A program made the translations under genes and the position numbers. DNA of 64,000 nt. Source: Actinomycetospora sp. TBRC 11914. GTDB taxonomy: Bacteria; Actinomycetota; Actinomycetes; Mycobacteriales; Pseudonocardiaceae. Positions 1 through 10,365 of the stretch are shown piece by piece (the first letter of the stretch is position 1; each line of letters begins with the position of its first letter). The stretch lies in NCBI RefSeq assembly GCF_012933465.1, contig NZ_JABBND010000006.1, positions 1 through 64,000 on the forward strand, written 5' to 3'. The notes below the pieces were generated by a model. The model ran no database searches, was not told the origin of the DNA, and saw only the letters and a list, made by a program, of their open reading frames with translations.

Positions 1-7
1 CGCTCCC

Positions 8-120
8 GACCTGCCCCACGTGCTCGTGATCATGCGCCCGGGTCGAGCCGCCCCTGCGAGGGGCACACGGGGCAGCCCAGCGAGCCCCCGGGCATGCCCC
101 ACGTGCTCGTGATCATGCGC
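8..120. repeat. intergenic inverted/direct repeat cluster
   Basis: A 26-base unit at 12-37 recurs exactly at 95-120 (it contains CCACGTGCTCGTGATCATG). Between them, 60-75 is an inverted partner (GGGGCACACGGGGCAG) of the CTGCCCC..GTGC part, so the stretch can fold into a bipartite hairpin. Related copies lie at 16311-16367 and 16414-16468. It sits downstream of ilvE at the window edge. Function unknown; a REP-like or terminator role is possible. Confidence 0.6.
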
Positions 121-136
121 GGGGCGCCCGGTGGGC

Positions 137-1240
137 TCAGCCCAGCCGCTCCATCCAGCCGTGCCGGTCAGGGGCCGCCCCACGCTGGATGTCGGTGAGC
201 CGCTCGCGGAGGCGCGCGGTAACCGGACCCGGCGTGCCGTCGCCGATCTCGAATGACCCGCCGTCGTAGCGCACCGACCCCACCGGGGTGATCACGGCCG
301 CCGTCCCGCAGGCGAACACCTCGGTGAGGGCGCCGGACGCGACCTCCTTCTCCCACTCGTCGGTGGAGATGCGCCGCTCGGTGACCGTCGCGCCGTCCTC
401 GCGCGCGAGCTCGAGGAGCGAGCGGCGCGTGATGCCGGGCAGCAGCGAGCCCGAGAGCTCCGGGGTGACGACCTCGTGGTGGCCCTGCGCGTCGGTGAAG
501 ACGAAGAACAGGTTCATCCCGCCCATCTCCTCCACCCAGCGGTGCTCCAGGGCGTCGAGCCAGACCACCTGGTCGCACCCCTGGGCCGAGGCCTGGGCCT
601 GCGCGGCCAGCGACGCGGCGTAGTTCCCGCCGCACTTGGCCTCGCCGGTGCCGCCGGGCACGGCGCGCACGTAGTCGGTGGACAGCCAGACGCTCACCGG
701 GGCGAGCCCGCGCGGGAAGTACGCGCCCGCCGGGGAGGCGATGAGCAGGTACAGGTACTCCTCGGACGGGCGCACCCCCAGCCCTGACGACGAGCCGAAC
801 ATGAACGGCCGCAGGTAGAGCGACTCCTCGCCGCCGGCCGCCGGCACCCACCGGGCGTCGACGGCGAGCAGCTCGCGGATCGAGGCGAGGAACAGCTCCT
901 CGGGCAGCGGCGGCATGGCCAGCCGCTCGGCCGAGCGCGCCATCCGCTCCGCGTTGGCCCACGGGCGGAAGGACGCGATCGAGCCGTCGGGCTGCCGGTA
1001 GGCCTTGAGCCCCTCGAAGATCGTCTGGCTGTAGTGCAGCACCACCGACGCCGGGTCGATCGACAGCGGCTGGTACGGGCCGACGGTCGCGTCGTGCCAC
1101 CCGCGGGCGGCGTCCCAGCTCACGGTGACCATGTGGTCGGTGAAGTACTTGCCGAACCCCGGCGCCGCCAGTACCTCCGCGACCCGCTCGTCGGTCGCCG
1201 GACCGGGGTGCGGGAGGTGCGCGAAGGTCGTGCTCGACAT
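137..1240 (-). CDS. ilvE: branched-chain amino acid aminotransferase
   Basis: Class IV PLP-dependent aminotransferase of the cytoplasm that makes or degrades leucine, isoleucine and valine with glutamate/2-oxoglutarate. About 367 residues, normal for the family. Visible marks are the PLP lysine in GEAKCGGNY (Lys202 from the ATG), the following EEMGGMN signature, and the N-terminal [13 protein letters not shown] stretch typical of actinobacterial IlvE. An in-frame GTG three codons upstream overlaps a TAGGGT hexamer that would serve as -10 box, so I take the ATG as a leaderless start. It is the first gene of the Rv2210c-like conserved block. Confidence 0.95.
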   Translation of the reverse strand: MSSTTFAHLPHPGPATDERVAEVLAAPGFGKYFTDHMVTVSWDAARGWHDATVGPYQPLSIDPASVVLHYSQTIFEGLKAYRQPDGSIASFRPWANAERMARSAERLAMPPLPEELFLASIRELLAVDARWVPAAGGEESLYLRPFMFGSSSGLGVRPSEEYLYLLIASPAGAYFPRGLAPVSVWLSTDYVRAVPGGTGEAKCGGNYAASLAAQAQASAQGCDQVVWLDALEHRWVEEMGGMNLFFVFTDAQGHHEVVTPELSGSLLPGITRRSLLELAREDGATVTERRISTDEWEKEVASGALTEVFACGTAAVITPVGSVRYDGGSFEIGDGTPGPVTARLRERLTDIQRGAAPDRHGWMERLG

Positions 1241-1247
1241 GCCCGCC

Positions 1248-1253
1248 ACCCTA
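1248..1253 (-). promoter_or_regulatory. putative -10 box of ilvE (leaderless)
   Basis: TAGGGT on the minus strand, 7 nt before the ilvE ATG. The spacing would place the transcription start at or next to the start codon. Confidence 0.45.
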
Positions 1254-1291
1254 GACCGCCCTCCCGAGCGCCGACACCGTCCGCCGCCCCG

Positions 1292-3286
1292 TCACGAGCC
1301 CGCCACGAGCGTCGACCCCGAGCGGGACGTGCCGTGGGTGTCGATCTCCACGTCGTGGGTCGCCGCCACGCCCAGGGCCACCGAGACCACGGTCGGCGCC
1401 GCCCCCGCGTGGCGGCCGCGGACGATCAGCAGACCGGCCCCGGCGGTGCGGCCGGCGGGAAGGCCGAACGCGCCCTCGGCGTCGGTCGCGCCGCGGGAGA
1501 TCTGGTGGCCGCCGCCGTCGACGAGGGTGAGCACGGCGTCGAGAGGCCGGCCGGCCCGGTCGCGGACGTGGCCGGTGAGCTCCGGCGCCGCCGGCCCGTG
1601 GGTGGGCGGCGCCGCCGGGATCGTGCCGTTGCCGGCATCCCCGCCGCGCGCCATGCCCTCGGGGATCACGAGCACCGGACGGTCGCCGTGCTCCCAGAGC
1701 GCCCGGTCGGCCGTGGGGTGCGCGAGTGCGGCCAGCGGGCCGCCGTGCGGGCTCCCGACCACCACGGCGCGGGCGTCGCGGCGCCGCGCGAGGTCGACGA
1801 GCGCCATGCCGACCGCCCCGTGCGAGGCCACCGGACGCAGCGACTCCGCGGCCACCCGCAGGCCCGATCCGGCGAGCTCCGCGATCCGGCCGGCGAGCAC
1901 GTCGGGGTCGTCGTGGGCGGGGGCCTCCCCGACGACGGCGTCCTCGGGCACGTGGACGAGCAGCACCGGCGCGTCGAGGGTGCGGGCCAGGCGGCCACCG
2001 GCGACGACGACGCGGTCGGCGTGCGGGGCGTCGTCGACGGCGACGAGGACCGGGCGCTCGAGCGCCGGCTCCATCGGCTCCTCCGGCTCCCCCGACGGCT
2101 CCTCGGTCTCGGCCCGCCGCAGCAGGCGGTGCGCGGTGGACAGCACCAGAACCCCGGCGGCGACGACGACCGCCGCCACCCAGAACGGGGTGTTGGGCAG
2201 GAAGGCCTCGCCGAGGAGGCCGGAGATCCACGGGGCGAGCCCGCCGCCGAGGAAGCGCACGAAGCTGTAGGACGACGACGCCACCGGGCGCGGCACCGGC
2301 GCGACCGACATGACCGCCTGGGTGACCAGCGTGTTGTTCATCCCGATCATCGCGCCGGCGACGATCACCGCGCCGATCACGACGGCGGGGGTGGTCTGCC
2401 AGATCGCGATCACCAGCAGGTCGACCGCGAGCAGCCCCAGCACGAAGTACAGGACGCGGACGGTCCCGAAGCGGCGCTCGAAGAACGGTGCACCGAACAC
2501 CGCGAAGACCGCGACGAGCACGCCCCAGCCGGTGAACACCAGGCCGAGCCCGAGCGGGCCGAGGTCGCCCATCGAGTAGGGCGAGTAGGCGAGCAGGGTG
2601 AAGAAGCCCCAGTTGTAGGCGAAGGCGGTCACCGCGATCGTCGCGAGGCTGCGGTGGCGCAGCGCCTTGATCGGGTCGAGCAGGCTGATCCGCTGAGCGG
2701 GCTTCGGTGTCTTGTCGAGCAGCACCAGCGTCGCGACCAGCGCGATCGCCATGAGGACGGCGACCCCGAAGAACGGGGCGCGCCAGCTCACCGAGCCGAG
2801 CAGGCCGCCGACCAGCGGCCCGAGCGCGATCCCGACGCCGAGGGCGGTCTCGTAGAGGATGATCGCGCCGGCGAAGCCACCGCTCGCGCTCGCGACGATG
2901 ACCGCGAGCGAGGTGGCGATGAACAGCGCGTTCCCGAGGCCCCAGCCGGCGCGGAAGCCGACGATCGCGCCGATGGAGCCCGACATCCCGGCCAGCGCCG
3001 CGAACACCACGATGATCACCAGGCCGGTGATCAGGGTGGCCTTGGCGCCGATGCGGCTGGACACCCAGCCGGTGACGAGCATCGCCACCGCGGTGATGAT
3101 CAGGTAGCTGGTGAACAGCAGTGAGACCTGGGCCGGCGTGGCCGAGAGCTGCTGGGCGAGCGCGGGCAGGATCGGGTCGACCAGCCCGATGCCCATGAAC
3201 GAGATGACGCAGGCGAAGGCGACCGCCCAGACCGCCTTCGGTTGCCGGAACGGACTCACTCCCGCGGCTTGCACGACGACCTCCAC
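1292..3286 (-). CDS. MFS transporter fused to UspA-like and carboxypeptidase-regulatory-like domains
   Basis: The 664-residue product has three parts. Residues 1-392 are a major-facilitator permease with about 12 hydrophobic segments (drug-efflux-like; the WVSSRIGAK loop after TM2 matches the MFS loop motif). Residues about 411-543 resemble a universal stress protein domain (LVAVDDAPHADRVV start, ARAVVVGSPHGG, then RPVLVIPEG). Residues about 567-653 look like a carboxypeptidase-regulatory/Ig-like beta domain (TGHVRDRAGRPLDAVLTLVD). The frame is continuous across all three, so I see no frameshift. Substrate unknown. The start lies 22 nt from an AT-rich inverted repeat that may be an operator. 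MFS membership is secure; the names of the two C-terminal domains are inferred from pattern. Confidence 0.85.
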   Translation of the reverse strand: MEVVVQAAGVSPFRQPKAVWAVAFACVISFMGIGLVDPILPALAQQLSATPAQVSLLFTSYLIITAVAMLVTGWVSSRIGAKATLITGLVIIVVFAALAGMSGSIGAIVGFRAGWGLGNALFIATSLAVIVASASGGFAGAIILYETALGVGIALGPLVGGLLGSVSWRAPFFGVAVLMAIALVATLVLLDKTPKPAQRISLLDPIKALRHRSLATIAVTAFAYNWGFFTLLAYSPYSMGDLGPLGLGLVFTGWGVLVAVFAVFGAPFFERRFGTVRVLYFVLGLLAVDLLVIAIWQTTPAVVIGAVIVAGAMIGMNNTLVTQAVMSVAPVPRPVASSSYSFVRFLGGGLAPWISGLLGEAFLPNTPFWVAAVVVAAGVLVLSTAHRLLRRAETEEPSGEPEEPMEPALERPVLVAVDDAPHADRVVVAGGRLARTLDAPVLLVHVPEDAVVGEAPAHDDPDVLAGRIAELAGSGLRVAAESLRPVASHGAVGMALVDLARRRDARAVVVGSPHGGPLAALAHPTADRALWEHGDRPVLVIPEGMARGGDAGNGTIPAAPPTHGPAAPELTGHVRDRAGRPLDAVLTLVDGGGHQISRGATDAEGAFGLPAGRTAGAGLLIVRGRHAGAAPTVVSVALGVAATHDVEIDTHGTSRSGSTLVAGS

Positions 3287-3307
3287 GGCACGACGGTTCC
3301 CGACCCG

Positions 3308-3333
3308 TCTTTAGTTGTACCGAGCTAAGTAAA
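3308..3333. promoter_or_regulatory. possible operator upstream of MFS fusion gene
   Basis: Imperfect inverted repeat CTTTAGTT-N10-AAGTAAAG (7 of 8 arm positions pair) in unusually AT-rich DNA 22-47 nt upstream of the MFS start. The size suits a MarR- or TetR-type dimer. No regulator gene is adjacent. Confidence 0.35.
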
Positions 3334-3354
3334 GGTTCGTCGATGACTCGGGCA

Positions 3355-3849
3355 TCACAGTTCCGGGCCGTCCTGATAGGCGGGCCAGTCGCGCAGGTTG
3401 ACCTGGTCGCACTCGCGGGCCATGGCGTCGATCTCGGCGGGGCCCGCCCCGCGCCCCAGGAGCTCCGCGAGCCGGCGGAAGTACTCCTCGCGGGGCGCCC
3501 CGGGCACGAACAGGATCAGGAAGCGGGCGAGCTCGTCGCCCACCGCCCGGAACGCATGGACGCCGTTCACGGGGACGTGGGCGAAGTCGCCGCTGCCCAG
3601 CACCCGCCACTCCGTCCCGCTCATGACCCCCAGCCGCCCGGAGATCACCCAGAACGACTCCGAGAAGCCCTGGTGGTAGTGCGGCACCGCGCCGATCCGC
3701 CCGGGCGTCGCCGCGCTCTCGAACAGGCCGAAGCCGCCGCCGACGACGTCACCCGGTGCGGTGAAGATCGCCGGCCCGGCCTGCTCGGCGTCGGCCCGGA
3801 AGCGGTAGGTGCCGGGAGCCGAGGGCGGGATCTCCGTCGGGAAGCTCAT
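3355..3849 (-). CDS. cupin-domain protein
   Basis: Single-domain cupin of 164 residues. The first cupin motif is VPHYHQGFSE (His57, His59, Glu64) and the second is around GDFAHVPVNGVHAF (His98), giving a complete 3-His/1-Glu metal set. The C-terminal 50 residues are a charged helical tail. Substrate unknown; small quercetinase-like dioxygenases or sugar-binding cupins are possible. It starts 8 nt after the gcvT stop on the same strand and probably shares that transcript. Confidence 0.8.
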   Translation of the reverse strand: MSFPTEIPPSAPGTYRFRADAEQAGPAIFTAPGDVVGGGFGLFESAATPGRIGAVPHYHQGFSESFWVISGRLGVMSGTEWRVLGSGDFAHVPVNGVHAFRAVGDELARFLILFVPGAPREEYFRRLAELLGRGAGPAEIDAMARECDQVNLRDWPAYQDGPEL

Positions 3850-3856
3850 CGAGGAG

Positions 3857-5014
3857 TCAGCGCACGTGGGAGGGCACGAACGGCGGGCTCACGACCTCGC
3901 ACTCCAGGCCGCGCCCGCGCACGTCGATCGACACGACGTCACCCTCGGTCAGCCCGGCGGCGGTGTCCAGCAGGGCCAGCGCGATCCCGGTCCTCAGCGT
4001 CGGCGAGAACGTGCCCGACGTCGTCTCCCCCACCACCGACCCGCCGAGGGTGACCGGCATGTGGGCCCGCGGGATGCCGCGCCCGGTGGCCCGCAGGCCC
4101 CAGGACCGGCGACGGGGGCCGGCCTCCCGCTCGGCGAGCAGGGCCTCGCGGCCCCAGAACGCGTCCTTCTTCCAGCCGACCGCGAACCCGCAGCGGGCCT
4201 GGTTGGGGGTGATCTCCGGCCCGAGGTCCTGGCCGTGCAGCGGCAGCCCGGCCTCGGTGCGCAGCGTGTCGCGCGCGCCGAGCCCCGCGGGGCGTCCGCC
4301 GGCCTCGCCGACGACGGCGGCGAGCGCGTCCCAGAGCACCTCGGCCCCGTCGGCGGGGGCGATCAGCTCGTAGCCGTGCTCGCCGGTGTAGCCGGTGCGG
4401 CACAGCCGGATCGCCGAGCCCTGCCAGTCGACGTCGACGAAGGCCATGTAGTCGAGGTCAGGGCGGGCAGAGTCGCCGAGGTCCGGAAGGATGCCGGCCT
4501 CGGTGAGCACGCGCGCCGACGCGGGGCCCTGGACGGCGAGGACGACGTGGGCGTCGTGCTCGTCGGACACCGTGATCCCGGCCGGGGCGGCCGCGGCGAG
4601 GAGCTTCCCGACGCCGGCCGAGTTCGCCGCGTTGGGCACGGCGAAGACCTCGTCGGGCCCGACGAGGTAGAGGATGAGGTCGTCGACGACGCCGCCGTCC
4701 TCGGCGCAGCACAGCGTGTACTGGGCCTTGCCCGGCACGATCCGCGTCAGGTCGTTGGTCAGGCAGCGGTCGACGAAGGCCGCCGCGCCCTCGCCGGTGA
4801 TGCGCACCTTGCCCAGGTGGCTGACGTCGAAGAGCCCGACGGCCTCGCGGGTGGCGGTGTGCTCCGCCACCACGCCGCCCTTGCCCGAGCCCTCGTCGCC
4901 CGCGTACTGGACCGGCATCTCCCAGCCGCCGAACGGGGCGAAGGTCGCGCCGAGCGCCTCATGGCGCGCGTGGAGGGGGCTGTGCCGTAGCGGTGTGGAT
5001 GCCGGGTCGCTCAC
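3857..5014 (-). CDS. gcvT: glycine cleavage system T protein (aminomethyltransferase)
   Basis: Folate-dependent aminomethyltransferase that takes the aminomethyl group from lipoylated GcvH and yields methylene-tetrahydrofolate and ammonia. About 385 residues, usual size. Visible are the N-terminal [11 protein letters not shown], the [12 protein letters not shown] segment and the [13 protein letters not shown] motif of the folate-binding fold. GTG at 5014 is preceded at 9 nt by TACGGT; a GTG seven codons further upstream overlaps that box less plausibly. Other glycine-cleavage genes are not in the window. No glycine riboswitch is seen upstream. Confidence 0.93.
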   Translation of the reverse strand: MSDPASTPLRHSPLHARHEALGATFAPFGGWEMPVQYAGDEGSGKGGVVAEHTATREAVGLFDVSHLGKVRITGEGAAAFVDRCLTNDLTRIVPGKAQYTLCCAEDGGVVDDLILYLVGPDEVFAVPNAANSAGVGKLLAAAAPAGITVSDEHDAHVVLAVQGPASARVLTEAGILPDLGDSARPDLDYMAFVDVDWQGSAIRLCRTGYTGEHGYELIAPADGAEVLWDALAAVVGEAGGRPAGLGARDTLRTEAGLPLHGQDLGPEITPNQARCGFAVGWKKDAFWGREALLAEREAGPRRRSWGLRATGRGIPRAHMPVTLGGSVVGETTSGTFSPTLRTGIALALLDTAAGLTEGDVVSIDVRGRGLECEVVSPPFVPSHVR

Positions 5015-5023
5015 GGGTCCGGC

Positions 5024-5029
5024 ACCGTA
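5024..5029 (-). promoter_or_regulatory. putative -10 box of gcvT
   Basis: TACGGT on the minus strand, 9 nt before the GTG chosen as the gcvT start. It fits near-leaderless transcription. Confidence 0.35.
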
Positions 5030-5123
5030 CGGCACGCGCGGCGCGGCCGGGGTCGTCCTAGCATGCCGATCACAGTGCCGGGGAGGACTCCGGACACGTC
5101 ACGTCCCTTCTGGAGGCACGCCC

Positions 5124-6695
5124 GTGAGCACCCCGCCCGACCTGCGGATCAGCCAGGAGGCGGCCGACGCGGCCGAGGTGGACGTCCTCGTGGTCGGGAC
5201 CCGGCCGGGGACCTCCGAGGAGGACAGCGACGACGCCGTGGAGACGGTCTCGGCCGCGCCGCCGGTCCTGGTCGGCTCGGACGGCCTGGACGCGGCCTTC
5301 GGTGGCGAGCTCGCCGCGCTGCTCGCGCTCGCCGGCGCGGCCGGCGCGGCCGAGGAGGTCGTGAAGCTGCCGACCCGCGGCGCGATCACCGCGCCGCTGC
5401 TGCTCGCCGTCGGGCTGGGCCCCGACCCGGACGCCCGCGCCGCCGACGGCACCGCGGGTGCCCCCGACCTCGCCGAGCAGGTGCGCCGCGCCTCGGGCGC
5501 CGCGGCGCGGGCCCTCGGGAAGACGGCGACGCGGGTCGGCTCGACCCTGGGCGCGCTCGACCTCACCGCCGCCGTCGAGGGCACCGTCCTGGGCTCCTAC
5601 GCCTTCACCGACTACCGCAGCGCCGCCGACGACCCGGTGCGCACCGTGACCTTCTTCGGCGCCGCTGGGGGCAGCGGCGGCGCGGGCGAGCGGGAGAACG
5701 CCACCCTCGCGGACGCCGCGATGACCGCCCGGGCCGTGTGCGCCGCGCGCGACCTCATCAACACCCCGCCGAACGACCTCTACCCCGCCGAGTTCGCCCG
5801 CCGCGCGCGGGACATGGGCGAGACCGTCGGCCTCGAGGTGGAGGTCCTCGACGAGTCCGCCCTCGCCGAGGGCGGCTACGGCGGCATCCTCGGCGTCGGC
5901 GGCGGCTCGTCCCGCCCGCCGCGCCTGGTCCGGCTGCGCCACACCCACCCGGACGCGACGAGGACGGTGGCCCTCGTCGGGAAGGGCATCACGTTCGACA
6001 CCGGCGGCATCTCGATCAAGCCGGCCGCCAACATGGACCACATGACCTCGGACATGTCCGGGGCCGCCTGCGTCGTCGCCACGGTGTGCCTGGCCGCCGA
6101 GCAGAACCTCCCGGTGAACGTCACCGCGACGGTGCCCATGGCCGAGAACATGCCCTCGGGCACCGCCTACCGCCCCGGTGACGTGCTGACGATGTACGGC
6201 GGCAAGACCGTCGAGGTCCTCAACACCGACGCCGAGGGCCGACTGATCCTGGGCGACGCGATCGTGCGCGCCTGCGAGGACTCCCCCGACTACCTGGTGG
6301 AGACGTCCACGCTCACCGGCGCGCAGGTCGTGGCCCTCGGGTCGCGCACCGCCGGGATCATGGGCAGCGACGAGTTCCGGGACCGGGTCACCGCGGCGGC
6401 GGTCGGGGCCGGCGAGGGCGGCTGGGCGATGCCGCTGCCCGAGGAGCTGCGCGGCGACCTCGACTCGCGCATCGCCGACATCGCCAACGTCACCGGCCAC
6501 CGCTTCGGCGGGATGCTCGTCGCCGGGCTCTTCCTGCGGGAGTTCGTCGCCGACGGGGTGCCCTGGGCGCACATCGACATCGCCGGGCCCGCGTTCAACA
6601 CCGGGGGCCCGCACGGCTACACGCCCAAGGGCGGCACCGGGCTGCCGGTGCGGACCCTCGCGGCGGTGCTCGCCGACATCGCCGGGAAGGGGTGA
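5124..6695 (+). CDS. pepA: leucyl aminopeptidase (M17)
   Basis: Cytosolic two-metal aminopeptidase of 523 residues. The catalytic domain carries KGITFDTGG (Lys287, Asp292) and the M17 signature NTDAEGRL (residues 367-374), supplying the zinc ligands. The N-terminal 170 residues are the variable macro-like domain. The GTG start has TGGAGG 7-13 nt upstream; the open frame continues upstream but overlaps gcvT. It is divergent from gcvT and corresponds to mycobacterial pepB (Rv2213) in position. Likely role: peptide turnover, including glutathione- or mycothiol-derived dipeptides. Confidence 0.93.
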   Translation: MSTPPDLRISQEAADAAEVDVLVVGTRPGTSEEDSDDAVETVSAAPPVLVGSDGLDAAFGGELAALLALAGAAGAAEEVVKLPTRGAITAPLLLAVGLGPDPDARAADGTAGAPDLAEQVRRASGAAARALGKTATRVGSTLGALDLTAAVEGTVLGSYAFTDYRSAADDPVRTVTFFGAAGGSGGAGERENATLADAAMTARAVCAARDLINTPPNDLYPAEFARRARDMGETVGLEVEVLDESALAEGGYGGILGVGGGSSRPPRLVRLRHTHPDATRTVALVGKGITFDTGGISIKPAANMDHMTSDMSGAACVVATVCLAAEQNLPVNVTATVPMAENMPSGTAYRPGDVLTMYGGKTVEVLNTDAEGRLILGDAIVRACEDSPDYLVETSTLTGAQVVALGSRTAGIMGSDEFRDRVTAAAVGAGEGGWAMPLPEELRGDLDSRIADIANVTGHRFGGMLVAGLFLREFVADGVPWAHIDIAGPAFNTGGPHGYTPKGGTGLPVRTLAAVLADIAGKG

Positions 6696-6854
6696 CGGAC
6701 ACGGCCCGGGGAGCGCCCCGACAGCCGGTTGCCCGCGGTGGAAGGATGGTCTTGACAGCTCCGGACCGATGAGCGGGCCCGGACACGAGTGCCCGGCCGC
6801 CGACCACCGTCGCGGCCGGTCCACCGCACGTCACCGACGCGGGAGAAGTGAGAG

Positions 6855-8237
6855 TTGAGCGAGAGCGACACCTTCGACGTCCTGATCCTGGGTGGGGGTT
6901 CCGGCGGGTACGCCTGCGCGCTGCGCGCGGCCGAGCTGGGCCTGTCGGTCGCCCTCGTCGAGCAGGACAAGCTGGGCGGCACCTGCCTGCACCGCGGCTG
7001 CATCCCGACCAAGGCCCTGCTGCACGCCGCCGAGGTGGCCGACTCGGCGCGGGAGGGCGAGCAGATCGGGGTCAAGAGCTCGCTGTCGGGCATCGACATG
7101 AGCGGCGTGAACTCCTACAAGGACGGCGTCGTCGGCAAGCTCTACAAGGGCCTGCAGGGGCTGGTGAAGTCCCGCAAGATCACGATGATCGACGGCCACG
7201 GCACCCTCGCCGGGGCGGACACCGTCGAGGTCGACGGCCAGCGCTACACCGGCCGCCACGTCGTGCTCGCCTCGGGCTCGTACTCCAAGACGCTGCCCGG
7301 GCTCGAGCTCGGCGGCCGCGTCCTCACCTCCACCGAGGCCATCAACCTCGACTACGTGCCCGAGCGCGTCGTCGTGCTCGGCGGCGGCGTCATCGGGGTG
7401 GAGTTCGCCAGCGTCTGGAAGAGCTTCGGCTCCGAGGTGACCGTGGTGGAGGCCCTGCCCCACCTGGTGCCCAACGAGGACGAGTTCCTCTCCAAGCAGC
7501 TCGAGCGCCAGTTCCGCAAGCGGAAGATCAACTACAAGATCGGCACGAAGTTCACCGGCGTCGAGCAGACCGCCGACCAGGTGACGGTCAACCTCGAGAA
7601 CGGCGAGCAGCTCGAGGCCGACATCCTGCTGGTCGCGGTCGGCCGCGGCCCCAACACCGCCGACCTGGGCTACGAGGCCGCCGGCGTCACCCTCGACCGC
7701 GGGTTCGTGCGCACCGACGAGCGGCTGCGCACCGGCGTCGGGAACGTCTTCGCGGTCGGCGACATCGTGCCCGGCCTGCAGCTGGCCCACCGCGGGTTCC
7801 AGCAGGGCATCTTCGTCGCCGAGGAGATCGCGGGCCTGAACCCGCCGGTGATCGACGAGAAGGGCATCCCGCGGGTCACCTACTGCGAGCCCGAGATCGC
7901 CTCGGTCGGGCTCACCGAGGCCCAGGCCACGGAGGTCCACGGCGAGGTCCAGACCGTGACCTACGACCTGGCCGGCAACGGCAAGTCGCAGATCCTCCGG
8001 ACCGCGGGCGCGATCAAGCTGGTCAAGGGCGGCACCGACGACGACGCCCCCGTCGTCGGGGTCCACATGATCGGCGCCCGGATCGGCGAGCTCGTCGGTG
8101 AGGCCCAGCTGGTCTACAACTGGGAGGCCCTCCCGGTCGACGTGGCCAACCTGATCCACGCCCACCCGACGCAGAACGAGGCCTTCGGCGAGGCACACCT
8201 CGCGCTGGCCGGCAAGCCCCTGCACAGCCATTCCTGA
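6855..8237 (+). CDS. lpdA: dihydrolipoamide dehydrogenase (E3)
   Basis: FAD- and NAD-dependent E3 subunit of 2-oxoacid dehydrogenases, 460 residues. It shows an N-terminal GGGSGGYACALRAAELG Rossmann site, the redox pair GGTCLHRGCIPTK (Cys44, Cys49), a second NAD site GGGVIGVEFASVW, and the C-terminal HPTQNEAFGEA catalytic His-Glu. TTG at 6855 is the only good start (GGGAGAAG lies 7-14 nt upstream). It is followed 58 nt later by the E2 gene, so the two probably act together; in M. tuberculosis the E3 gene is elsewhere, so this pairing is a local feature. Confidence 0.95.
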   Translation: MSESDTFDVLILGGGSGGYACALRAAELGLSVALVEQDKLGGTCLHRGCIPTKALLHAAEVADSAREGEQIGVKSSLSGIDMSGVNSYKDGVVGKLYKGLQGLVKSRKITMIDGHGTLAGADTVEVDGQRYTGRHVVLASGSYSKTLPGLELGGRVLTSTEAINLDYVPERVVVLGGGVIGVEFASVWKSFGSEVTVVEALPHLVPNEDEFLSKQLERQFRKRKINYKIGTKFTGVEQTADQVTVNLENGEQLEADILLVAVGRGPNTADLGYEAAGVTLDRGFVRTDERLRTGVGNVFAVGDIVPGLQLAHRGFQQGIFVAEEIAGLNPPVIDEKGIPRVTYCEPEIASVGLTEAQATEVHGEVQTVTYDLAGNGKSQILRTAGAIKLVKGGTDDDAPVVGVHMIGARIGELVGEAQLVYNWEALPVDVANLIHAHPTQNEAFGEAHLALAGKPLHSHS

Positions 8238-8295
8238 TCCTGGCTACAGCTGACCCCCTGCCTCTCCGGTTCTGCGCGAAGGAGTTCCGAGCACG

Positions 8296-10272
8296 ATGGC
8301 CTACACCGTCCAGATGCCTGCTCTCGGCGAGAGCGTCACCGAGGGCACCATCACCCGGTGGCTGAAGCAGGAGGGCGACCACGTCGACGTCGACGAGCCG
8401 CTCCTGGAGGTCTCGACCGACAAGGTCGACACCGAGATCCCCTCGCCGCAGGCCGGGGTGCTGCAGCGGATCGTCGCCGCCGAGGACGACACCGTCGAGA
8501 TCGGCGGGGACCTCGCGGTCATCGGTGACGAGTCCGAGGGCTCGGGTGGCGACGGCGGGTCCGGCGGCGCGGCCCCCGCCCAGGAGCCGGCCCAGCAGGA
8601 GGAGCCGGAGCCGGAGCCGGCGCAGCAGGAGGAGCCGGAGCCGGAGCAGCCGTCGCAGCCCGAGCCGGCCGCGGCCTCGTCGTCGGGCGGGTCCTCGGGT
8701 GGCTCGTCGGGTGGCTCGGGCACCCAGGTGGAGATGCCGGCCCTGGGCGAGTCGGTGACCGAGGGGACGATCACCCGCTGGCTCAAGCAGGTCGGCGACT
8801 CCGTCGAGGTCGACGAGCCGCTGCTCGAGGTCTCGACGGACAAGGTCGACACCGAGATCCCCTCGCCGGTCGCCGGGACGCTGCTCGAGATCCGGGCGAA
8901 CGAGGACGACACCGTCGAGGTCGGCGGGGTGCTCGCCGTCGTCGGCAGCGGCAGCCCCTCCTCGGGCGGCGGGCAGGCGCCGTCGCAGCCCCAGCCGGAG
9001 CAGCCCCAGCCGGAGCAGGCCCGGCAGGAGGCCGAGCCGGAGCCGCAGCAGCCGTCGTCGGAACCCGGCGGGTCGTCGGGGAGCTCCTCCGACGGGGCCG
9101 TCGCGGCCTCCGGCGCCGACGACTACGTCTCCCACGAGACCGAGCAGCCGGCCGGGCCGAGCGGCCCCGCGAACGCGGGCGCGCTGCAGTCCGGGGGCGG
9201 CGAGGGCACCGCGACCCGCGGCGACGGCAACGGGCAGGGCACGCCGGCCCAGGGGGCGCCGTACGTGACGCCGCTGGTGCGCAAGCTCGCCGCCGAGCGC
9301 GGCGTCGACCTGTCCTCGATCAGCGGCACCGGGGTCGGCGGCCGCATCCGCAAGCAGGACGTCGTCAAGGCCGCCGACGAGGCCGACCAGCAGAAGGCCG
9401 CGGCGTCCGCGCCGGCCGAGACGGCGGCCGAGGCGCCGGCGCAGGCCGCGCCCGCGGGCGGGTCCGGGCCCGGCGCGGTGCACGGCGGGGAGGTCCAGCG
9501 CCCGGCGGGTGCCGGCGCGGCGATCCCGGCGCCCGACGAGTCCGGGCTGCGCGGCACCACCCAGAAGCTCTCCCGGCGGCGGGCGACCATCGCCAAGCGC
9601 ATGGTCGAGTCGCTGCAGACCTCCGCGCAGCTGACGACGGTCGTCGAGGCCGACCTCACCCGGATCGCGCGGCTGCGCGAGCGCGCCAAGGCCGAGTTCC
9701 AGCGCCGCGAGGGCGTCAAGCTGTCGTTCCTGCCGTTCATGGCGCTCGCGACCGTCGAGGCGCTCAAGGCCCACCCGGGCGTGAACTCCTCGATCGACAC
9801 CGAGAAGGGCGAGGTCACCTACCACGGCGCCGAGCACCTGGGCATCGCGGTCGACTCCCCCGCCGGGCTGATCGTGCCGGTCATCCACGACGCCGGGGAC
9901 CTCAACCTCGGCGGGCTGGCCCGCCGGATCGCCGACGTCGCCGACCGCACCCGGGCCAACAAGATCGCGCCCGACGAGCTCTCCGGCGGCACGTTCACGA
10001 TCACCAACACCGGCTCGCGCGGCGCGCTGATCGACACCCCGATCATCAACCAGCCGCAGGTCGGGATCCTGGGGACCGGCGCTGTCGTCAAGAAGCCGGT
10101 CGTGGTGACCGACGGCGAGGGCGGCGAGGCGATCGCCATCCGCTCGATGGCCTACCTGTGCCTGTCCTACGACCACCGCATCGTCGACGGCGCCGACGCC
10201 GCCCGCTTCCTGGGCTCGGTCAAGGCCCGGCTCGAGGCGGGGGCGTTCGAGGCGGACCTCGGGCTGGTGTAG
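8296..10272 (+). CDS. sucB: 2-oxoacid dehydrogenase E2 (dihydrolipoamide acyltransferase)
   Basis: The 658-residue lipoylated core subunit, the actinobacterial DlaT/SucB type used by pyruvate dehydrogenase and possibly by related complexes. It has two N-terminal lipoyl domains with lipoyl-lysines in STDKVDTE at Lys43 and Lys183, each followed by a long flexible linker rich in Gln/Pro/Glu and Gly/Ser. A peripheral-subunit-binding domain begins near 323 ([14 protein letters not shown]). The catalytic domain ends with SYDHRIVDG (His627, Asp631). Downstream are lipB and lipA, which supply its cofactor. Confidence 0.95.
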   Translation: MAYTVQMPALGESVTEGTITRWLKQEGDHVDVDEPLLEVSTDKVDTEIPSPQAGVLQRIVAAEDDTVEIGGDLAVIGDESEGSGGDGGSGGAAPAQEPAQQEEPEPEPAQQEEPEPEQPSQPEPAAASSSGGSSGGSSGGSGTQVEMPALGESVTEGTITRWLKQVGDSVEVDEPLLEVSTDKVDTEIPSPVAGTLLEIRANEDDTVEVGGVLAVVGSGSPSSGGGQAPSQPQPEQPQPEQARQEAEPEPQQPSSEPGGSSGSSSDGAVAASGADDYVSHETEQPAGPSGPANAGALQSGGGEGTATRGDGNGQGTPAQGAPYVTPLVRKLAAERGVDLSSISGTGVGGRIRKQDVVKAADEADQQKAAASAPAETAAEAPAQAAPAGGSGPGAVHGGEVQRPAGAGAAIPAPDESGLRGTTQKLSRRRATIAKRMVESLQTSAQLTTVVEADLTRIARLRERAKAEFQRREGVKLSFLPFMALATVEALKAHPGVNSSIDTEKGEVTYHGAEHLGIAVDSPAGLIVPVIHDAGDLNLGGLARRIADVADRTRANKIAPDELSGGTFTITNTGSRGALIDTPIINQPQVGILGTGAVVKKPVVVTDGEGGEAIAIRSMAYLCLSYDHRIVDGADAARFLGSVKARLEAGAFEADLGLV

Positions 10273-10291
10273 CCCAGCTCGACCCCGTGGC

Positions 10292-10338
10292 GCGAGGGGA
10301 ACCCTCGGTCGGACAGAGCGACCGGAGGCTCCCCTCGC
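10292..10338. terminator. hairpin after sucB
   Basis: A stem of about 20 bp with 3 mismatches: GCGAGGGGA.. pairs with ..TCCCCTCGC around a 7-nt loop. There is no T-tract, as usual for high-GC actinobacteria. It is followed at once by a second hairpin with the same arm ends. Confidence 0.55.
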
Positions 10339-10365
10339 GCGGGCGATCCAGGGCGCGATCCGGAC

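Noticed and set aside
1034..3124. 696-codon plus-strand frame opposite the MFS fusion gene
   Set aside because: Composition (runs of Arg, His, Gly, Asp) is that of an antisense shadow; the minus frame has clear domains.
3857..5123. Glycine riboswitch for gcvT
   Set aside because: The upstream region is about 110 bp to pepA with no room and no conserved glycine-aptamer helices.
6752..6757. TTGACA upstream of lpdA as a -35 box
   Set aside because: No acceptable -10 hexamer at 16-19 nt; the match may be chance.
8540..9120. Short Glu-Pro/Gln-Pro DNA repeats in sucB as a possible mobile or CRISPR-like array
   Set aside because: They encode the flexible linkers normal between lipoyl domains; no spacers or repeat boundaries.
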